From Lentisphaeria bacterium UBA1724 (lineage in GTDB: Bacteria; Verrucomicrobiota; Lentisphaeria; Oligosphaerales; Oligosphaeraceae), in NCBI GenBank assembly GCA_002315885.1, contig DCIO01000023.1, positions 1 to 30,950 on the forward strand: 30,950 bases of DNA. The letters run 5' to 3'. Every line of letters starts with the position of its first letter. The stretch's first letter is position 1. This document shows, in pieces, positions 16,202-23,539 of the stretch. The position numbers and the translations under genes were made by a program. The notes below the pieces were generated by a model, which was given only the letters and a program-made list of their open reading frames with translations, was not told where the DNA came from and did no database searches.

Positions 16202-16241
16202 ATATACGGGTTTACGTATATTTTTAGCGCATATTATCCCA
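16202..16241 (-). promoter_or_regulatory. Candidate operon promoter (extended -10) with adjoining palindrome
   Basis: The minus strand has TGGGATAAT (16241-16233), a TGn extended -10 hexamer GATAAT; no convincing -35 is seen. Just downstream, where transcription would begin, is a palindrome: ATATACG (16202-16208) and CGTATAT (16215-16221) around six bases, a possible operator. The surrounding stretch 16173-16300 is AT-rich with no supported gene. Confidence 0.35.
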
Positions 16242-16348
16242 GTTTTAAGGATAATTGACGGATATTTGAATATTAGTTCGTTTTTTCATCCCGAAATCGG
16301 AATACGTCACCTTTTTCTGGGTATCATTTGCGCCTGTCCCGTAGCCTT

Positions 16349-16382
16349 GTGCCGCGTCATGCTGATATGCACAACGCGGCAC
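16349..16382. other. Stem-loop between the efflux operon and the polysaccharide leader
   Basis: GTGCCGCGT (16349-16357) and ACGCGGCAC (16374-16382) form a perfect 9-bp inverted repeat around a 16-base loop. It lies about 65 bases after the end of the permease gene and could limit transcription from the efflux operon into the next locus. Neither strand shows a T-run after the stem, so it is not a standard intrinsic terminator. The rest of 16173-16445 holds only the candidate promoter and no supported gene. Confidence 0.6.
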
Positions 16383-16445
16383 TGGGGGATAGCCTACCGC
16401 TGGAGGAGAACAATCATGCCCACACCAGGAGATATATAGAGTCAG

Positions 16446-17675
16446 CTATTCATACCGTAGGCAATCGATAGGATTGAGTTGGCTGGCGCGGTAGGCGGGA
16501 TAAAAACCGAAGAAGACTCCCACGAATGCGGAAAAGGCGAAGGAGATGATGACGGAACTCTCGGTGATGAGAATGGGCCAGTGCTGGACATTGCCCACAG
16601 CCTTGGCTCCCACCACTCCCAGGATGGTCCCGATGAGACCACCCACGCATGCCAGCGTCATGGCCTCCAGCAGGAACTGCATGAGGATGTCCCGAGGACG
16701 GGCGCCTATGGCCATTCGCAGACCGATTTCCTTGGTGCGTTCCGTGACGGATACCAGCATGATATTCATGATGCCAATGCCACCGACGATTAGAGAGATA
16801 GACGCCACCGCCCCCAGAAGGATGGTGATGGTGGAAGTAATGGAGGTCATCATCTGGGTGATTTCCGTCATGTCACGAATACTGAAGTCGTCCTCTTTGT
16901 GGTCTGCCAGACGATGGCGTTGACGGAGCAGCGCGGTGAATTCCTTCTTCGCCTCCTCCAGGTCGTCCATGGAATTCAGTGAGACTAGCAGCTGGTTGAC
17001 ATTATTGAAACTGGAGCGCTGGATGGTGCGTTTCACGGTGGTGTAAGGCATGATGATGATGTCATCCTGGTCCTGTCCCATGGAATTGGAGCCCTTCCGT
17101 TCCATGACGCCAATCACCTTGAATGACATATTTCGGACGCGGATGTTCTTTCCGATGGGGCTATCGCCATTGGGGAATAGGTTATCCACCACAGTCTTAC
17201 CCAGAATCAGTACACGTCGGCCGGTCTGGATATCTTCTTCGTCAAAGAAAGCGCCCTCCCCTACATCCCAACCGCGGACTTTCGGAAAGCCAGTGCCCAC
17301 GCCATTGATGGAGGTGGACCAGTTGTTTTCTTCGTAGATGACCTGTGCGCTGCCGCGGACCATCGGGGTCTGGCATGCCACCAGCTCGGGGAAATCCTGC
17401 TCCAGCTGTTCGCCGTCAGCGGCAGTGAGGGTATTGGAGGCTCCAGCCCCCATACGCATCCCCCCCATGTTCATGGAACCAGGAAAAATCATCACCAGGT
17501 TATTGCCCATGGAGTTGATGGAGCTCTTCATCTGCTCACCCGCACCCGTGCCAATGGCAATCACCGCGATGACCGCGGCAATGCCCACGATGATGCCCAG
17601 GGCAGTCAGCAGACTGCGGATCTTGTTGCGCCAGATTGCGCGCAGCGCCACGCGGAAAATCATCAACAGGCTCAT
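16446..17675 (-). CDS. MacB-type ABC transporter permease (FtsX domain)
   Basis: A 409-residue inner-membrane protein of the MacB/FtsX family. The N-terminus MSLLMIFRVALRAIWRNKIRSLLTALGIIVGIAAVI is a typical cytoplasmic segment and first membrane helix (key words: IWRNKIRSLLT, LGIIVG). A MacB periplasmic domain spans about residues 45-280, including a methionine/glycine-rich patch (SMNMGGMRMGAG). Three helices follow, with SVTERTKEIGLRMAIGARPRDILMQFLLEA (coupling region: ERTKEIGLRMAIGA) and the classic C-terminal YPAYRASQLNPIDCLRYE. The start overlaps the stop of the ATPase gene as ATGA. With ATPase, adaptor and outer-membrane factor it forms a full tripartite pump that would move substrates from the periplasm out of the cell. 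The substrate is unknown; macrolides, peptides and lipids are all exported by this family. Confidence 0.95.
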   Translation of the reverse strand: MSLLMIFRVALRAIWRNKIRSLLTALGIIVGIAAVIAVIAIGTGAGEQMKSSINSMGNNLVMIFPGSMNMGGMRMGAGASNTLTAADGEQLEQDFPELVACQTPMVRGSAQVIYEENNWSTSINGVGTGFPKVRGWDVGEGAFFDEEDIQTGRRVLILGKTVVDNLFPNGDSPIGKNIRVRNMSFKVIGVMERKGSNSMGQDQDDIIIMPYTTVKRTIQRSSFNNVNQLLVSLNSMDDLEEAKKEFTALLRQRHRLADHKEDDFSIRDMTEITQMMTSITSTITILLGAVASISLIVGGIGIMNIMLVSVTERTKEIGLRMAIGARPRDILMQFLLEAMTLACVGGLIGTILGVVGAKAVGNVQHWPILITESSVIISFAFSAFVGVFFGFYPAYRASQLNPIDCLRYE

Positions 17676-18376
17676 AATGCGTGACCTCCATTCTTGGGAT
17701 TGTCCTCACGCACCACCTTGCCATCCTTCATCACGATGCGGCGCTTGGCGTAGGAGGCGATGTCGTCTTCGTGAGTGACCATGACGATGGTGATGCCCTT
17801 GGCATTGAGTTCCTGCAGGAAGGTGACAATTTCCACGGAGGACTTGGTATCCAGGTTGCCCGTGGGCTCGTCCGCCAAAATCAGAGGCGGGTTGTTCATC
17901 AATGCGCGTGCGATAGCCACGCGCTGCTGCTGACCGCCAGACATCTGTGCTGGAGTATGATAGAGACGCTTACCCAGCCCCACCATGGTCAGCAACTCAA
18001 TGGCACGGACGCGACGCGCTTTGGGAGAGAGCTTGCAACCGCCGTAGAATGCAGGCAACTCCACCTGCTCCACCGCGCTGGTACGGGGCAGCAAATTGAA
18101 ATTCTGGAAGACAAAGCCCAGCTTCTCGTTGCGGAAAAGCGCCAGCTCGTTGCGGGACATCTTAGAGACTTCTTTCCCCTCCAGGACGTAGCTGCCGCTA
18201 GTAGGCGTGTCCAACGCCCCCAGGATATTCAGCATGGTGCTTTTTCCAGAACCAGAATGGCCCATGATGGCGACGAATTCGCCGTAATCCACAGACAAGG
18301 ATACCCCATCCAGGGCGTTGACCGTGTTGTCGCCCAGGTTGTAGGTCTTGTACATGTCTTTGATTTCGATTAACAT
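17672..18376 (-). CDS. MacB/LolD-type ABC transporter ATPase
   Basis: A 234-residue ATP-binding subunit that powers the adjacent permease. Walker A is GHSGSGKST (near residue 39), followed by the Q-loop FVFQNFNLLPR, the signature MSGGQQQR, Walker B LILADEPTGNLDT and the H-loop VTHEDD. The wording around these motifs matches the LolD/MacB class. The true start is the ATG at 18376 (MLIEIKDMYKTYN); the TTG at 18385 lies inside the heptamer repeat. The heptamers run almost to the ATG, leaving only TTGAG as a weak binding site, so this gene may be poorly initiated or coupled. Its stop overlaps the permease start. Confidence 0.96.
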   Translation of the reverse strand: MLIEIKDMYKTYNLGDNTVNALDGVSLSVDYGEFVAIMGHSGSGKSTMLNILGALDTPTSGSYVLEGKEVSKMSRNELALFRNEKLGFVFQNFNLLPRTSAVEQVELPAFYGGCKLSPKARRVRAIELLTMVGLGKRLYHTPAQMSGGQQQRVAIARALMNNPPLILADEPTGNLDTKSSVEIVTFLQELNAKGITIVMVTHEDDIASYAKRRIVMKDGKVVREDNPKNGGHAL

Positions 18377-18381
18377 CTCAA

Positions 18382-18416
18382 TCAATGCTTAATGCTTAAT
18401 GCTCAATGCTTAATGT
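18382..18416 (-). repeat. Five tandem heptamers (GCATTAA/GCATTGA) upstream of the ATPase start
   Basis: On the plus strand the units are TCAATGC, TTAATGC, TTAATGC, TCAATGC and TTAATGT, an exact 7-bp period. On the minus strand each unit carries TAA or TGA. The array ends six bases before the ATPase ATG and so occupies its ribosome-binding region. Confidence 0.88.
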
Positions 18417-18419
18417 CGG

Positions 18420-18439
18420 ATGGGGGAGACCTCCCCCAT
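18420..18439. other. Palindrome in the adaptor-ATPase junction
   Basis: ATGGGGGAG and CTCCCCCAT form 9-bp arms around two bases. It lies between the stop of the adaptor gene and the heptamer array. In RNA it would form a strong hairpin that could stabilise or process the message; no U-run follows, so a classic terminator is unlikely. Confidence 0.7.
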
Positions 18440-18473
18440 ACCCCCTTCTTCTCATTCCATTTTGAGAATTGGC

Positions 18474-19883
18474 TCACATGGGCGGTCCGGGAGGGCCGCT
18501 CTTTCCGCCCTTTTTGTTGCGGGACGGCGGCGTAGGCATGAAAGGATTGGAAGTCTGGGTGCCATTCCCAGCGTTTGCGGGGGCGGAACTCTGTTTTCCG
18601 ACCACAACCTTCTTTCCCAAGAGTTCATCTCCGCCGGAAGTCACCACGGTATTCACTCCATCCGAAATCCCCAACTCCACCATCACGGGGTGGATATCTG
18701 TCGTGGAATCCGCAAGCCAAAGCATCTTGGTATTTTCGGTGATCGGAGGCGGTGTCCCGCCCCCATTCTCGCCCTTGAAGCCCGGCGGCGGCATGGGGCG
18801 GTCGCCCTCTGTGCCCTGCCCTGGCATAGTGCCAGCGGAAGGCGTAGGCATGCTGCCGAGTTTCGGGGCATTCTCCATTCCAGGAGGTGTGAAGCGTGTA
18901 GCGGCATTGGGGACCACCACCACATCTGATGCTTCCTCGATGATGATAGAGAGGTTCGCGGTCATGCCAGGGAAGAGGCGCTCGTCGGGATTCTCTGCCT
19001 CGATGATGACGGGATAGGTGACCACGTTGGAGTTGGTGGCGCTGGCCAGACGAATCTGCGTCACCACCCCCTTGAATTTGGTCTTGTAGGCATCCACGGT
19101 GAAATTGACCTTCTGCCCCACCGCAACGCCACCAATATCCGCCTCAGGAATGGCCGCCTCTACCTTCACGCGGCTCAAATCCGTCGCGACCGTAAAGAGC
19201 CCCGTGGCGTTCATGGAGGACACCACCGTCTGCCCCTCTTCCACAGAGCGGTCGATCACAATGCCGTTCACGGGAGAAGTGATGGTGCAGTCCGCCAGAT
19301 TCTTTTCCGCCGTACGCACGCTGGCTTCCGCCTGGGCGATGGAGGCCTTGGATTGCTCAATGGAGGCCTCGTTGCTCTTCTTGCCCGCAACTAGCTGGTC
19401 AAAGGATGCCTGGGCGTTGTCCAAATCGCTCTCGGTGGTCATTTCACGCTCAAAGAGCTTCTTCTGACGCTGGAGCTCCTTCTCCGCTAAAGTCAACTGC
19501 GCGGAGGTCTTTTCCAAATTGGCCTCGTTGTTCTTCAACTGCGCACGGGCACTGGCCAACTGCGCACGGGCGTTGTCCAAAGAAGACTTGTAGTTGTCGG
19601 GATCAATTTCCGCAATGACCTCGCACTCCTTAATCCGGGAGTTGTAATCCGCGCTCAAAGAGATAATCTTCCCCGTGACCTGAGTGGTGACGGAGACCTT
19701 CTTGACTGGCTGAACAGTACCCGTGGCGGTGACTTCCTGCGTCACAGAACCCTTTCCAACCACCTGGGAACGGAAATAAACCGTCGCAGGTGCCTGGGGA
19801 CGATTCTTGTAGGCACGCCAACCATACCACGCACCCGCCAAAATCGCAATCACCACAACCAACTTGATGATTTTCTTAATCAT
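18474..19883 (-). CDS. MacA-like periplasmic adaptor (membrane fusion protein)
   Basis: A 469-residue HlyD/RND-type adaptor. A single N-terminal membrane anchor (KLVVVIAILAGAWYGWRAY) is followed by the first half of a lipoyl/barrel-sandwich domain (GTVQPVKKVSVTTQVTGKI). A long alpha-helical hairpin (about residues 95-190, rich in Ala, Gln, Lys and Glu with NARAQLASARAQL) leads to the second lipoyl half (TITSPVNGIVIDRSVEEGQTV) and a beta-barrel domain. Unusually, about residues 335-395 form a Pro/Gly/Met-rich low-complexity insertion, and the protein ends in another such tail (NKKGGKSGPPGPPM). The ATG has AAGGAAGAAG just upstream, a good site. It links the MacB-type permease to the outer-membrane factor. 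Confidence 0.94.
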   Translation of the reverse strand: MIKKIIKLVVVIAILAGAWYGWRAYKNRPQAPATVYFRSQVVGKGSVTQEVTATGTVQPVKKVSVTTQVTGKIISLSADYNSRIKECEVIAEIDPDNYKSSLDNARAQLASARAQLKNNEANLEKTSAQLTLAEKELQRQKKLFEREMTTESDLDNAQASFDQLVAGKKSNEASIEQSKASIAQAEASVRTAEKNLADCTITSPVNGIVIDRSVEEGQTVVSSMNATGLFTVATDLSRVKVEAAIPEADIGGVAVGQKVNFTVDAYKTKFKGVVTQIRLASATNSNVVTYPVIIEAENPDERLFPGMTANLSIIIEEASDVVVVPNAATRFTPPGMENAPKLGSMPTPSAGTMPGQGTEGDRPMPPPGFKGENGGGTPPPITENTKMLWLADSTTDIHPVMVELGISDGVNTVVTSGGDELLGKKVVVGKQSSAPANAGNGTQTSNPFMPTPPSRNKKGGKSGPPGPPM

Positions 19884-19901
19884 TGCTTCTTCCTTTACAA
19901 C

Positions 19902-19940
19902 AATTCCTAATTCCTAATTCCTAATTCCGAATTCCTAATT
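19902..19940 (-). repeat. Five tandem AATTAGG-type heptamers between outer-membrane factor and adaptor genes
   Basis: On the plus strand the units are AATTCCT (three copies), AATTCCG and AATTCCT followed by AATT, period 7. They begin right after the TGA of the outer-membrane factor and end before the adaptor's AAGGAAG binding site. The heptamer belongs with the short run at 2244-2262. Confidence 0.9.
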
Positions 19941-19943
19941 GAA

Positions 19944-21305
19944 TCAGTCTCCCACCAGAATTGCGATGGCGGTCTGTGCTTCGAGGAAATCGTAGTGCGC
20001 ATTGACCGCCTGGGCCTTTGCGGTGGAGTAGGAGACCTGGGCATCCGTGCGGTCCACGCTGGTGGCCTTGCCGTATTTGTATTTTTCGTTGATGATTTCC
20101 AAATTCTTCTCGGCGCTCTTGGCAGTGAGTTCCGCCACTTCCAGGGACTGCTTGGCACGCTGAGCCGCCAGCACCGCCACACGCAAATTCCGATAGACGG
20201 ACTGCTTGCTTGCCTCATAGACACTACGGGCATTCTGCAGGGAGAAAACCGCCTTGCGGATGGCATTCATATTCTTTCCCGCATTGAAGATATTCTGACT
20301 GAAGGCCAGCGCGCCGGAGAGCCCCCATAGCCAGGGCATGCCGGGATCGTGTCCCGAGACATTCCCCCCGAAGGTGAGATTGAGATTGGGATAGAGGTCA
20401 GCGATTCTGGCATCCAGATTGGCAGATGCCACCTCCACCTCAAAGCGCTTCGCCGCCAGGGTGGGCTCGTTGTTGCAGGCACGCTCCAAAAGTTCCTCCG
20501 CACTCTCGGTGTATTCGTGGACCTCGCTGCCACCCAGGGTATACTCCGGATTCTCCGCCAACCCCAGCGCCAGATTCAAATCCGCCCACCCCGTCTGGAT
20601 GTTATTGGAGGTAGTGATTTCGTTCAGACGGGCATTCTGGTAGTCCACTTCCGCCTTCAGGACATCGTAGGCAATGGATTCGCCAATATCCTTCTTCACC
20701 TGGACCTGATCCAGGTGGTCCTTGTACTGGGATACCGCATCCACCGCGACATTGTGGAGACCGTCCGCGCGGTTCAATTCAAAATACGCCTTGCGGACAT
20801 TGTACACCGCGGTGTTGCATTTGGATTGATAGGATGCCTGCGCCGACAAAAGACTCTCCTGGGCGGCACGAACCGCCGCACGCGTACGACCAAAGTCGTA
20901 AATCGTGATGGAGAAGGAAAGAGCACCACTGTAGGACCCCGTCATGTTGGTACGCTGGTCGTGACGGTCGGTGTTGTGGGTACTACGACTGTGACTTGTA
21001 TTGACCCCCAGGGAGGGAAGATACCCCGCACGTGCATCCGAAAGCGCCAACTGGGCCTGGTCAACTGCCAACCGAGCCTGCAAAATCGACGGATTGTAAC
21101 GGAGGGCTATGCTCTCCAATTCCGAAAGACTCAACTCCTTCCCCGCGACAATACCCGCATCCACGGCACGAACCGTGTATTCGCCTTCCAGACGAGGGAC
21201 CTCGTCCCGCTGTATTTTTCGGGCCTCCCGGACAGTGGAACAACCACAGAAAAAGAGAACCGCGAACGCCGTCGCAAAAAAGGATGATAGAAGATTATGG
21301 CTCAT
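19944..21305 (-). CDS. TolC-like outer-membrane efflux factor (OEP family lipoprotein)
   Basis: A 453-residue outer-membrane factor. From the ATG at 21305 there is a signal peptide with a probable lipobox (AVLFFCGC), so it may be lipidated like OprM/CusC. Two OEP repeats follow. Each starts like LSELESIALRYNPSILQARLAV and LLERACNNEPTLAAKRFEVEVA, with coiled-coil helices (AQLALSDARAGYLPSLGVN, ANLDARIADLYPNLNLTFGG) and the later KYKYGKATSVDRTDAQVSYSTAKAQ. A GTG at 21326 could add seven residues; neither start has a clear Shine-Dalgarno site. It heads the efflux operon and would form the exit duct for the MacAB-like pump. Confidence 0.94.
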   Translation of the reverse strand: MSHNLLSSFFATAFAVLFFCGCSTVREARKIQRDEVPRLEGEYTVRAVDAGIVAGKELSLSELESIALRYNPSILQARLAVDQAQLALSDARAGYLPSLGVNTSHSRSTHNTDRHDQRTNMTGSYSGALSFSITIYDFGRTRAAVRAAQESLLSAQASYQSKCNTAVYNVRKAYFELNRADGLHNVAVDAVSQYKDHLDQVQVKKDIGESIAYDVLKAEVDYQNARLNEITTSNNIQTGWADLNLALGLAENPEYTLGGSEVHEYTESAEELLERACNNEPTLAAKRFEVEVASANLDARIADLYPNLNLTFGGNVSGHDPGMPWLWGLSGALAFSQNIFNAGKNMNAIRKAVFSLQNARSVYEASKQSVYRNLRVAVLAAQRAKQSLEVAELTAKSAEKNLEIINEKYKYGKATSVDRTDAQVSYSTAKAQAVNAHYDFLEAQTAIAILVGD

Positions 21306-21328
21306 TCTGGGATTCTGGCTAGTCACAA

Positions 21329-21344
21329 TGAAACACGCGTTTCA
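21329..21344. promoter_or_regulatory. Palindrome upstream of the efflux operon, possible operator
   Basis: TGAAAC-ACGC-GTTTCA is a perfect inverted repeat of 6-bp arms. It lies just before the first gene of the efflux operon, in a 64- to 84-base gap after the lipoprotein gene. This is where a repressor of an efflux operon might bind; no -10/-35 pair is convincing. Confidence 0.4.
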
Positions 21345-21389
21345 CAAAAGAACGGAAATCAAACGCGGATATTGTGCGGAAAATACTTT

Positions 21390-23006
21390 TTAGTAACCTG
21401 GTGTCCAATCTGCGTTGAGCTTTCCGTGGATTTGGAGAGTATCGGAGTGGAAGAGGTAGTCGTATCGGAGGGCTGAATTATCCAGCAAAGGTTGCCAGGC
21501 AGTTGGGATTGCCTCATCGCCATTGGCAAGAATGAGAACGGCTGTGGTATCCTTCGAGAGCACCTCTGCAGGGCAGAGTGTGACGAGGGCGAGTTTATCA
21601 TCCACCCGTTGGGCTTCTTCCAGGCCATGGAAGAGTCGTTTCAGGAAAAGTGGTTCTCCTTCCAGGAGTGTCTCAGACAAATGATTTTCGACGGCTCCCC
21701 CGAAAAGCACCAGATTATACTTCACCAGGTCTTCTGCACTCACCTCGGCATCCGTCTTGATGACGGGAGTCACGCCCGTCGCATTCTGCCAGGCCCTTGC
21801 GGCGGATTGTGCGGCTTTGCTCCAGAGTCCTGCGCGATTCGAAGTCGCGTCCCCTCCCACTACGAAAAGTGGTTTCTTCCCCAAAAGCGCCCCCATCCCT
21901 GCAGGGAGGGCTTCTTCGGCAAGAAGGCTGTCCTTCATGCCCTCTGTCTTCCAGGCTTTTCCCTCGTGGCGCTTGAATGAGAGCCAGCCCTTTCCGGAGG
22001 GAACACCCACTTTCATCCCATCAATCGTCAGTGTAATTGGATGATTTTTCGGGAATTGTGGGCTGTTGGTCTGGATGGAGAATGCCTGGATATTCCGCAT
22101 ACTGATTTGCACCGCTCCCCACCCCTTCGCAGTCGTCTGACAATGCGCGGAAAATACCGCGGGCTTTGATGTATTGGATATTTCGTCCACTCGCATCCAC
22201 CAGGCATTGCCATTCCGGGGCGTCGTGCACTCCCAAGTGAGTGTCTCATGGATTGGCGTGGCCTTTTTCGCCACCCAGGCAAATGCGGATGCCAAAACCG
22301 CATTCGCCCCGCCCTCATCCAGAATTTTCACGGGAGCGGCAAAGAGGGAATTTCCGCCACTGTTCAGGCGCTTCTCCAATTCCAGGATGCCGGCGCATTG
22401 ACCAACGGGTGCGGAGTTGTCCAGATAAACGGGGATATTTCGCAGATTCCGCAGAGGGATTTCATTGAAATCACAGGAGACATCCTGGTCAAAGAAGAAA
22501 CACACGCCTGCAAAAAGCGGCGTCTGCTGGGCCGCAAAGGGGATGTGTTCCCGGCGTCCCCCCGCAAGAAAGACGCTGCCAGGTTCCACGGCGAAATTAT
22601 GGATGAGGAATTCCACCATCGTCCGATAATCCGACAACAACAGCGGGTCGGGACACCCCGTAGGCCGTGGCGAATCCAGCTTTGCCACAATCGCCTGCCC
22701 CAGAGAAGGGAGTTCTGGGAAGGGCGTATCGGGAAGAACCGCCACCAAGGGACGCTGATGGGCATTGTCGTAACCATCAGGAAAGAAGACCCGCGCGGTC
22801 AATTCTCTCCCATCTACCTCGGAGAAGCTCCGGACAATATGGTAGGGAACAGACGGTGGCGGAACAAAGGAAGACTGGGAAGAAACAACTTCGTCGGATT
22901 CCTTGCCGCATCCCACAAAGAGCACCGCAACCATCACAAGCAGAAACAGAAGAACCACATGCGACGAGAATCCAAATTCCGAATTGTTTCCGCGGGAGTG
23001 ACTCAT
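21390..23006 (-). CDS. Lipoprotein related to alpha/beta-hydrolase esterases, nucleophile apparently missing
   Basis: A 538-residue exported protein. The hydrophobic segment LLFLLVMVAVLFVGCGKES ends in a lipobox with Cys33. Residues about 55-260 look like an esterase/prolyl-oligopeptidase-type alpha/beta fold (RELTARVFFPDGYD, RPLVAVLPDTPFPELP). The nucleophile elbow region reads VFLAGGRREHIPFAA, so the G-x-S-x-G serine is replaced by Arg151. The C-terminal part matches the extension seen behind some secreted hydrolases: ISMRNIQAFSIQT, LTIDGMKVGV, KKPLFVVGG, and EDLVKYNLVLFGGAVENHLS. I infer a non-catalytic, perhaps ligand-binding, surface lipoprotein. It overlaps the preceding lipoprotein gene by ATGA. 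Part of its N-terminal coding sequence (NNSEFGF) is made of AATTCGG/AATTTGG heptamers. Confidence 0.8.
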   Translation of the reverse strand: MSHSRGNNSEFGFSSHVVLLFLLVMVAVLFVGCGKESDEVVSSQSSFVPPPSVPYHIVRSFSEVDGRELTARVFFPDGYDNAHQRPLVAVLPDTPFPELPSLGQAIVAKLDSPRPTGCPDPLLLSDYRTMVEFLIHNFAVEPGSVFLAGGRREHIPFAAQQTPLFAGVCFFFDQDVSCDFNEIPLRNLRNIPVYLDNSAPVGQCAGILELEKRLNSGGNSLFAAPVKILDEGGANAVLASAFAWVAKKATPIHETLTWECTTPRNGNAWWMRVDEISNTSKPAVFSAHCQTTAKGWGAVQISMRNIQAFSIQTNSPQFPKNHPITLTIDGMKVGVPSGKGWLSFKRHEGKAWKTEGMKDSLLAEEALPAGMGALLGKKPLFVVGGDATSNRAGLWSKAAQSAARAWQNATGVTPVIKTDAEVSAEDLVKYNLVLFGGAVENHLSETLLEGEPLFLKRLFHGLEEAQRVDDKLALVTLCPAEVLSKDTTAVLILANGDEAIPTAWQPLLDNSALRYDYLFHSDTLQIHGKLNADWTPGY

Positions 23007-23539
23007 TTTGTCTCCAGCTCCGCCAATAACCTATCTGCGGTTCCACTCGGGAGTTCCGGATGCCTTGTGCGGATATCGCGCAGACGCCGAACCAGCTCTG
23101 CGGTTGCCTCTTCCTCGCCTGGAATGGCATGATAATAGATAATTTGCAGAACGATGTATTCCTGCGACAGAATCCCACCCGCCACCTCCAGCAGTGGTCG
23201 GCGTGTGGGATAATACGAAATGTCAGAGAGAACTCGCGCACGGGCATCCGCCAATGCCGAGATATCCGCGCAGACCTCTTCGGGCGTACGGGATGCAAGC
23301 ACGGGGCGGCTCTGCTCCTCCGCAGAGATCTCCTGGCGGAGCCTTTCCGACAGGGTGAACGTTTTGAGATACTCCCGGACATCCGACAGGGATACCTGCG
23401 TACTCTGCTGACTCTCCGAAGAAAGCACAGCAATCTTCGTGGCACTCCGGCAGCCGCCTAGCATCGCCACCATAGCCAGCAGCAGTATCGCCCTAGTAAT
23501 CCGTAGGAAATGAATTATACGTCTTGCTGGCATCGTCAT
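23003..23539 (-). CDS. Small lipoprotein of unknown function
   Basis: A 178-residue protein with a basic N-terminus, a hydrophobic stretch (AILLLAMVAML) and a clear lipobox MLGGC with Cys30. The mature part is helical and charged, with ISALADARARVLSDISYYP and EEATAELVRRLRDIRTRHPE as its most distinct segments. I do not recognise a domain. The gene starts 47 bases inside the end of the upstream membrane-protein gene in another frame, and its TGA overlaps the start of the larger lipoprotein gene as ATGA. An ATG two codons later (23533) is an alternative start. Coupling suggests it works with the larger lipoprotein. Confidence 0.78.
   Translation of the reverse strand: MTMPARRIIHFLRITRAILLLAMVAMLGGCRSATKIAVLSSESQQSTQVSLSDVREYLKTFTLSERLRQEISAEEQSRPVLASRTPEEVCADISALADARARVLSDISYYPTRRPLLEVAGGILSQEYIVLQIIYYHAIPGEEEATAELVRRLRDIRTRHPELPSGTADRLLAELETK

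Noticed and set aside
16349..16382. Intrinsic terminator
   Set aside because: The stem is strong, but no T-run follows on either strand.
16146..16439. Plus-strand frame of 97 codons in the gap before the efflux operon
   Set aside because: No recognisable motif, and it spans the stem-loop and the candidate promoter for the opposite strand.
20349..21287. Long plus-strand open frame (312 codons) opposite the outer-membrane factor
   Set aside because: It is the antisense shadow of a gene with clear OEP motifs; its protein has no recognisable domain. The same holds for plus-strand frames at 17681-18373, 22248-23132, 24507-25535, 29135-30052 and 30062-30874.
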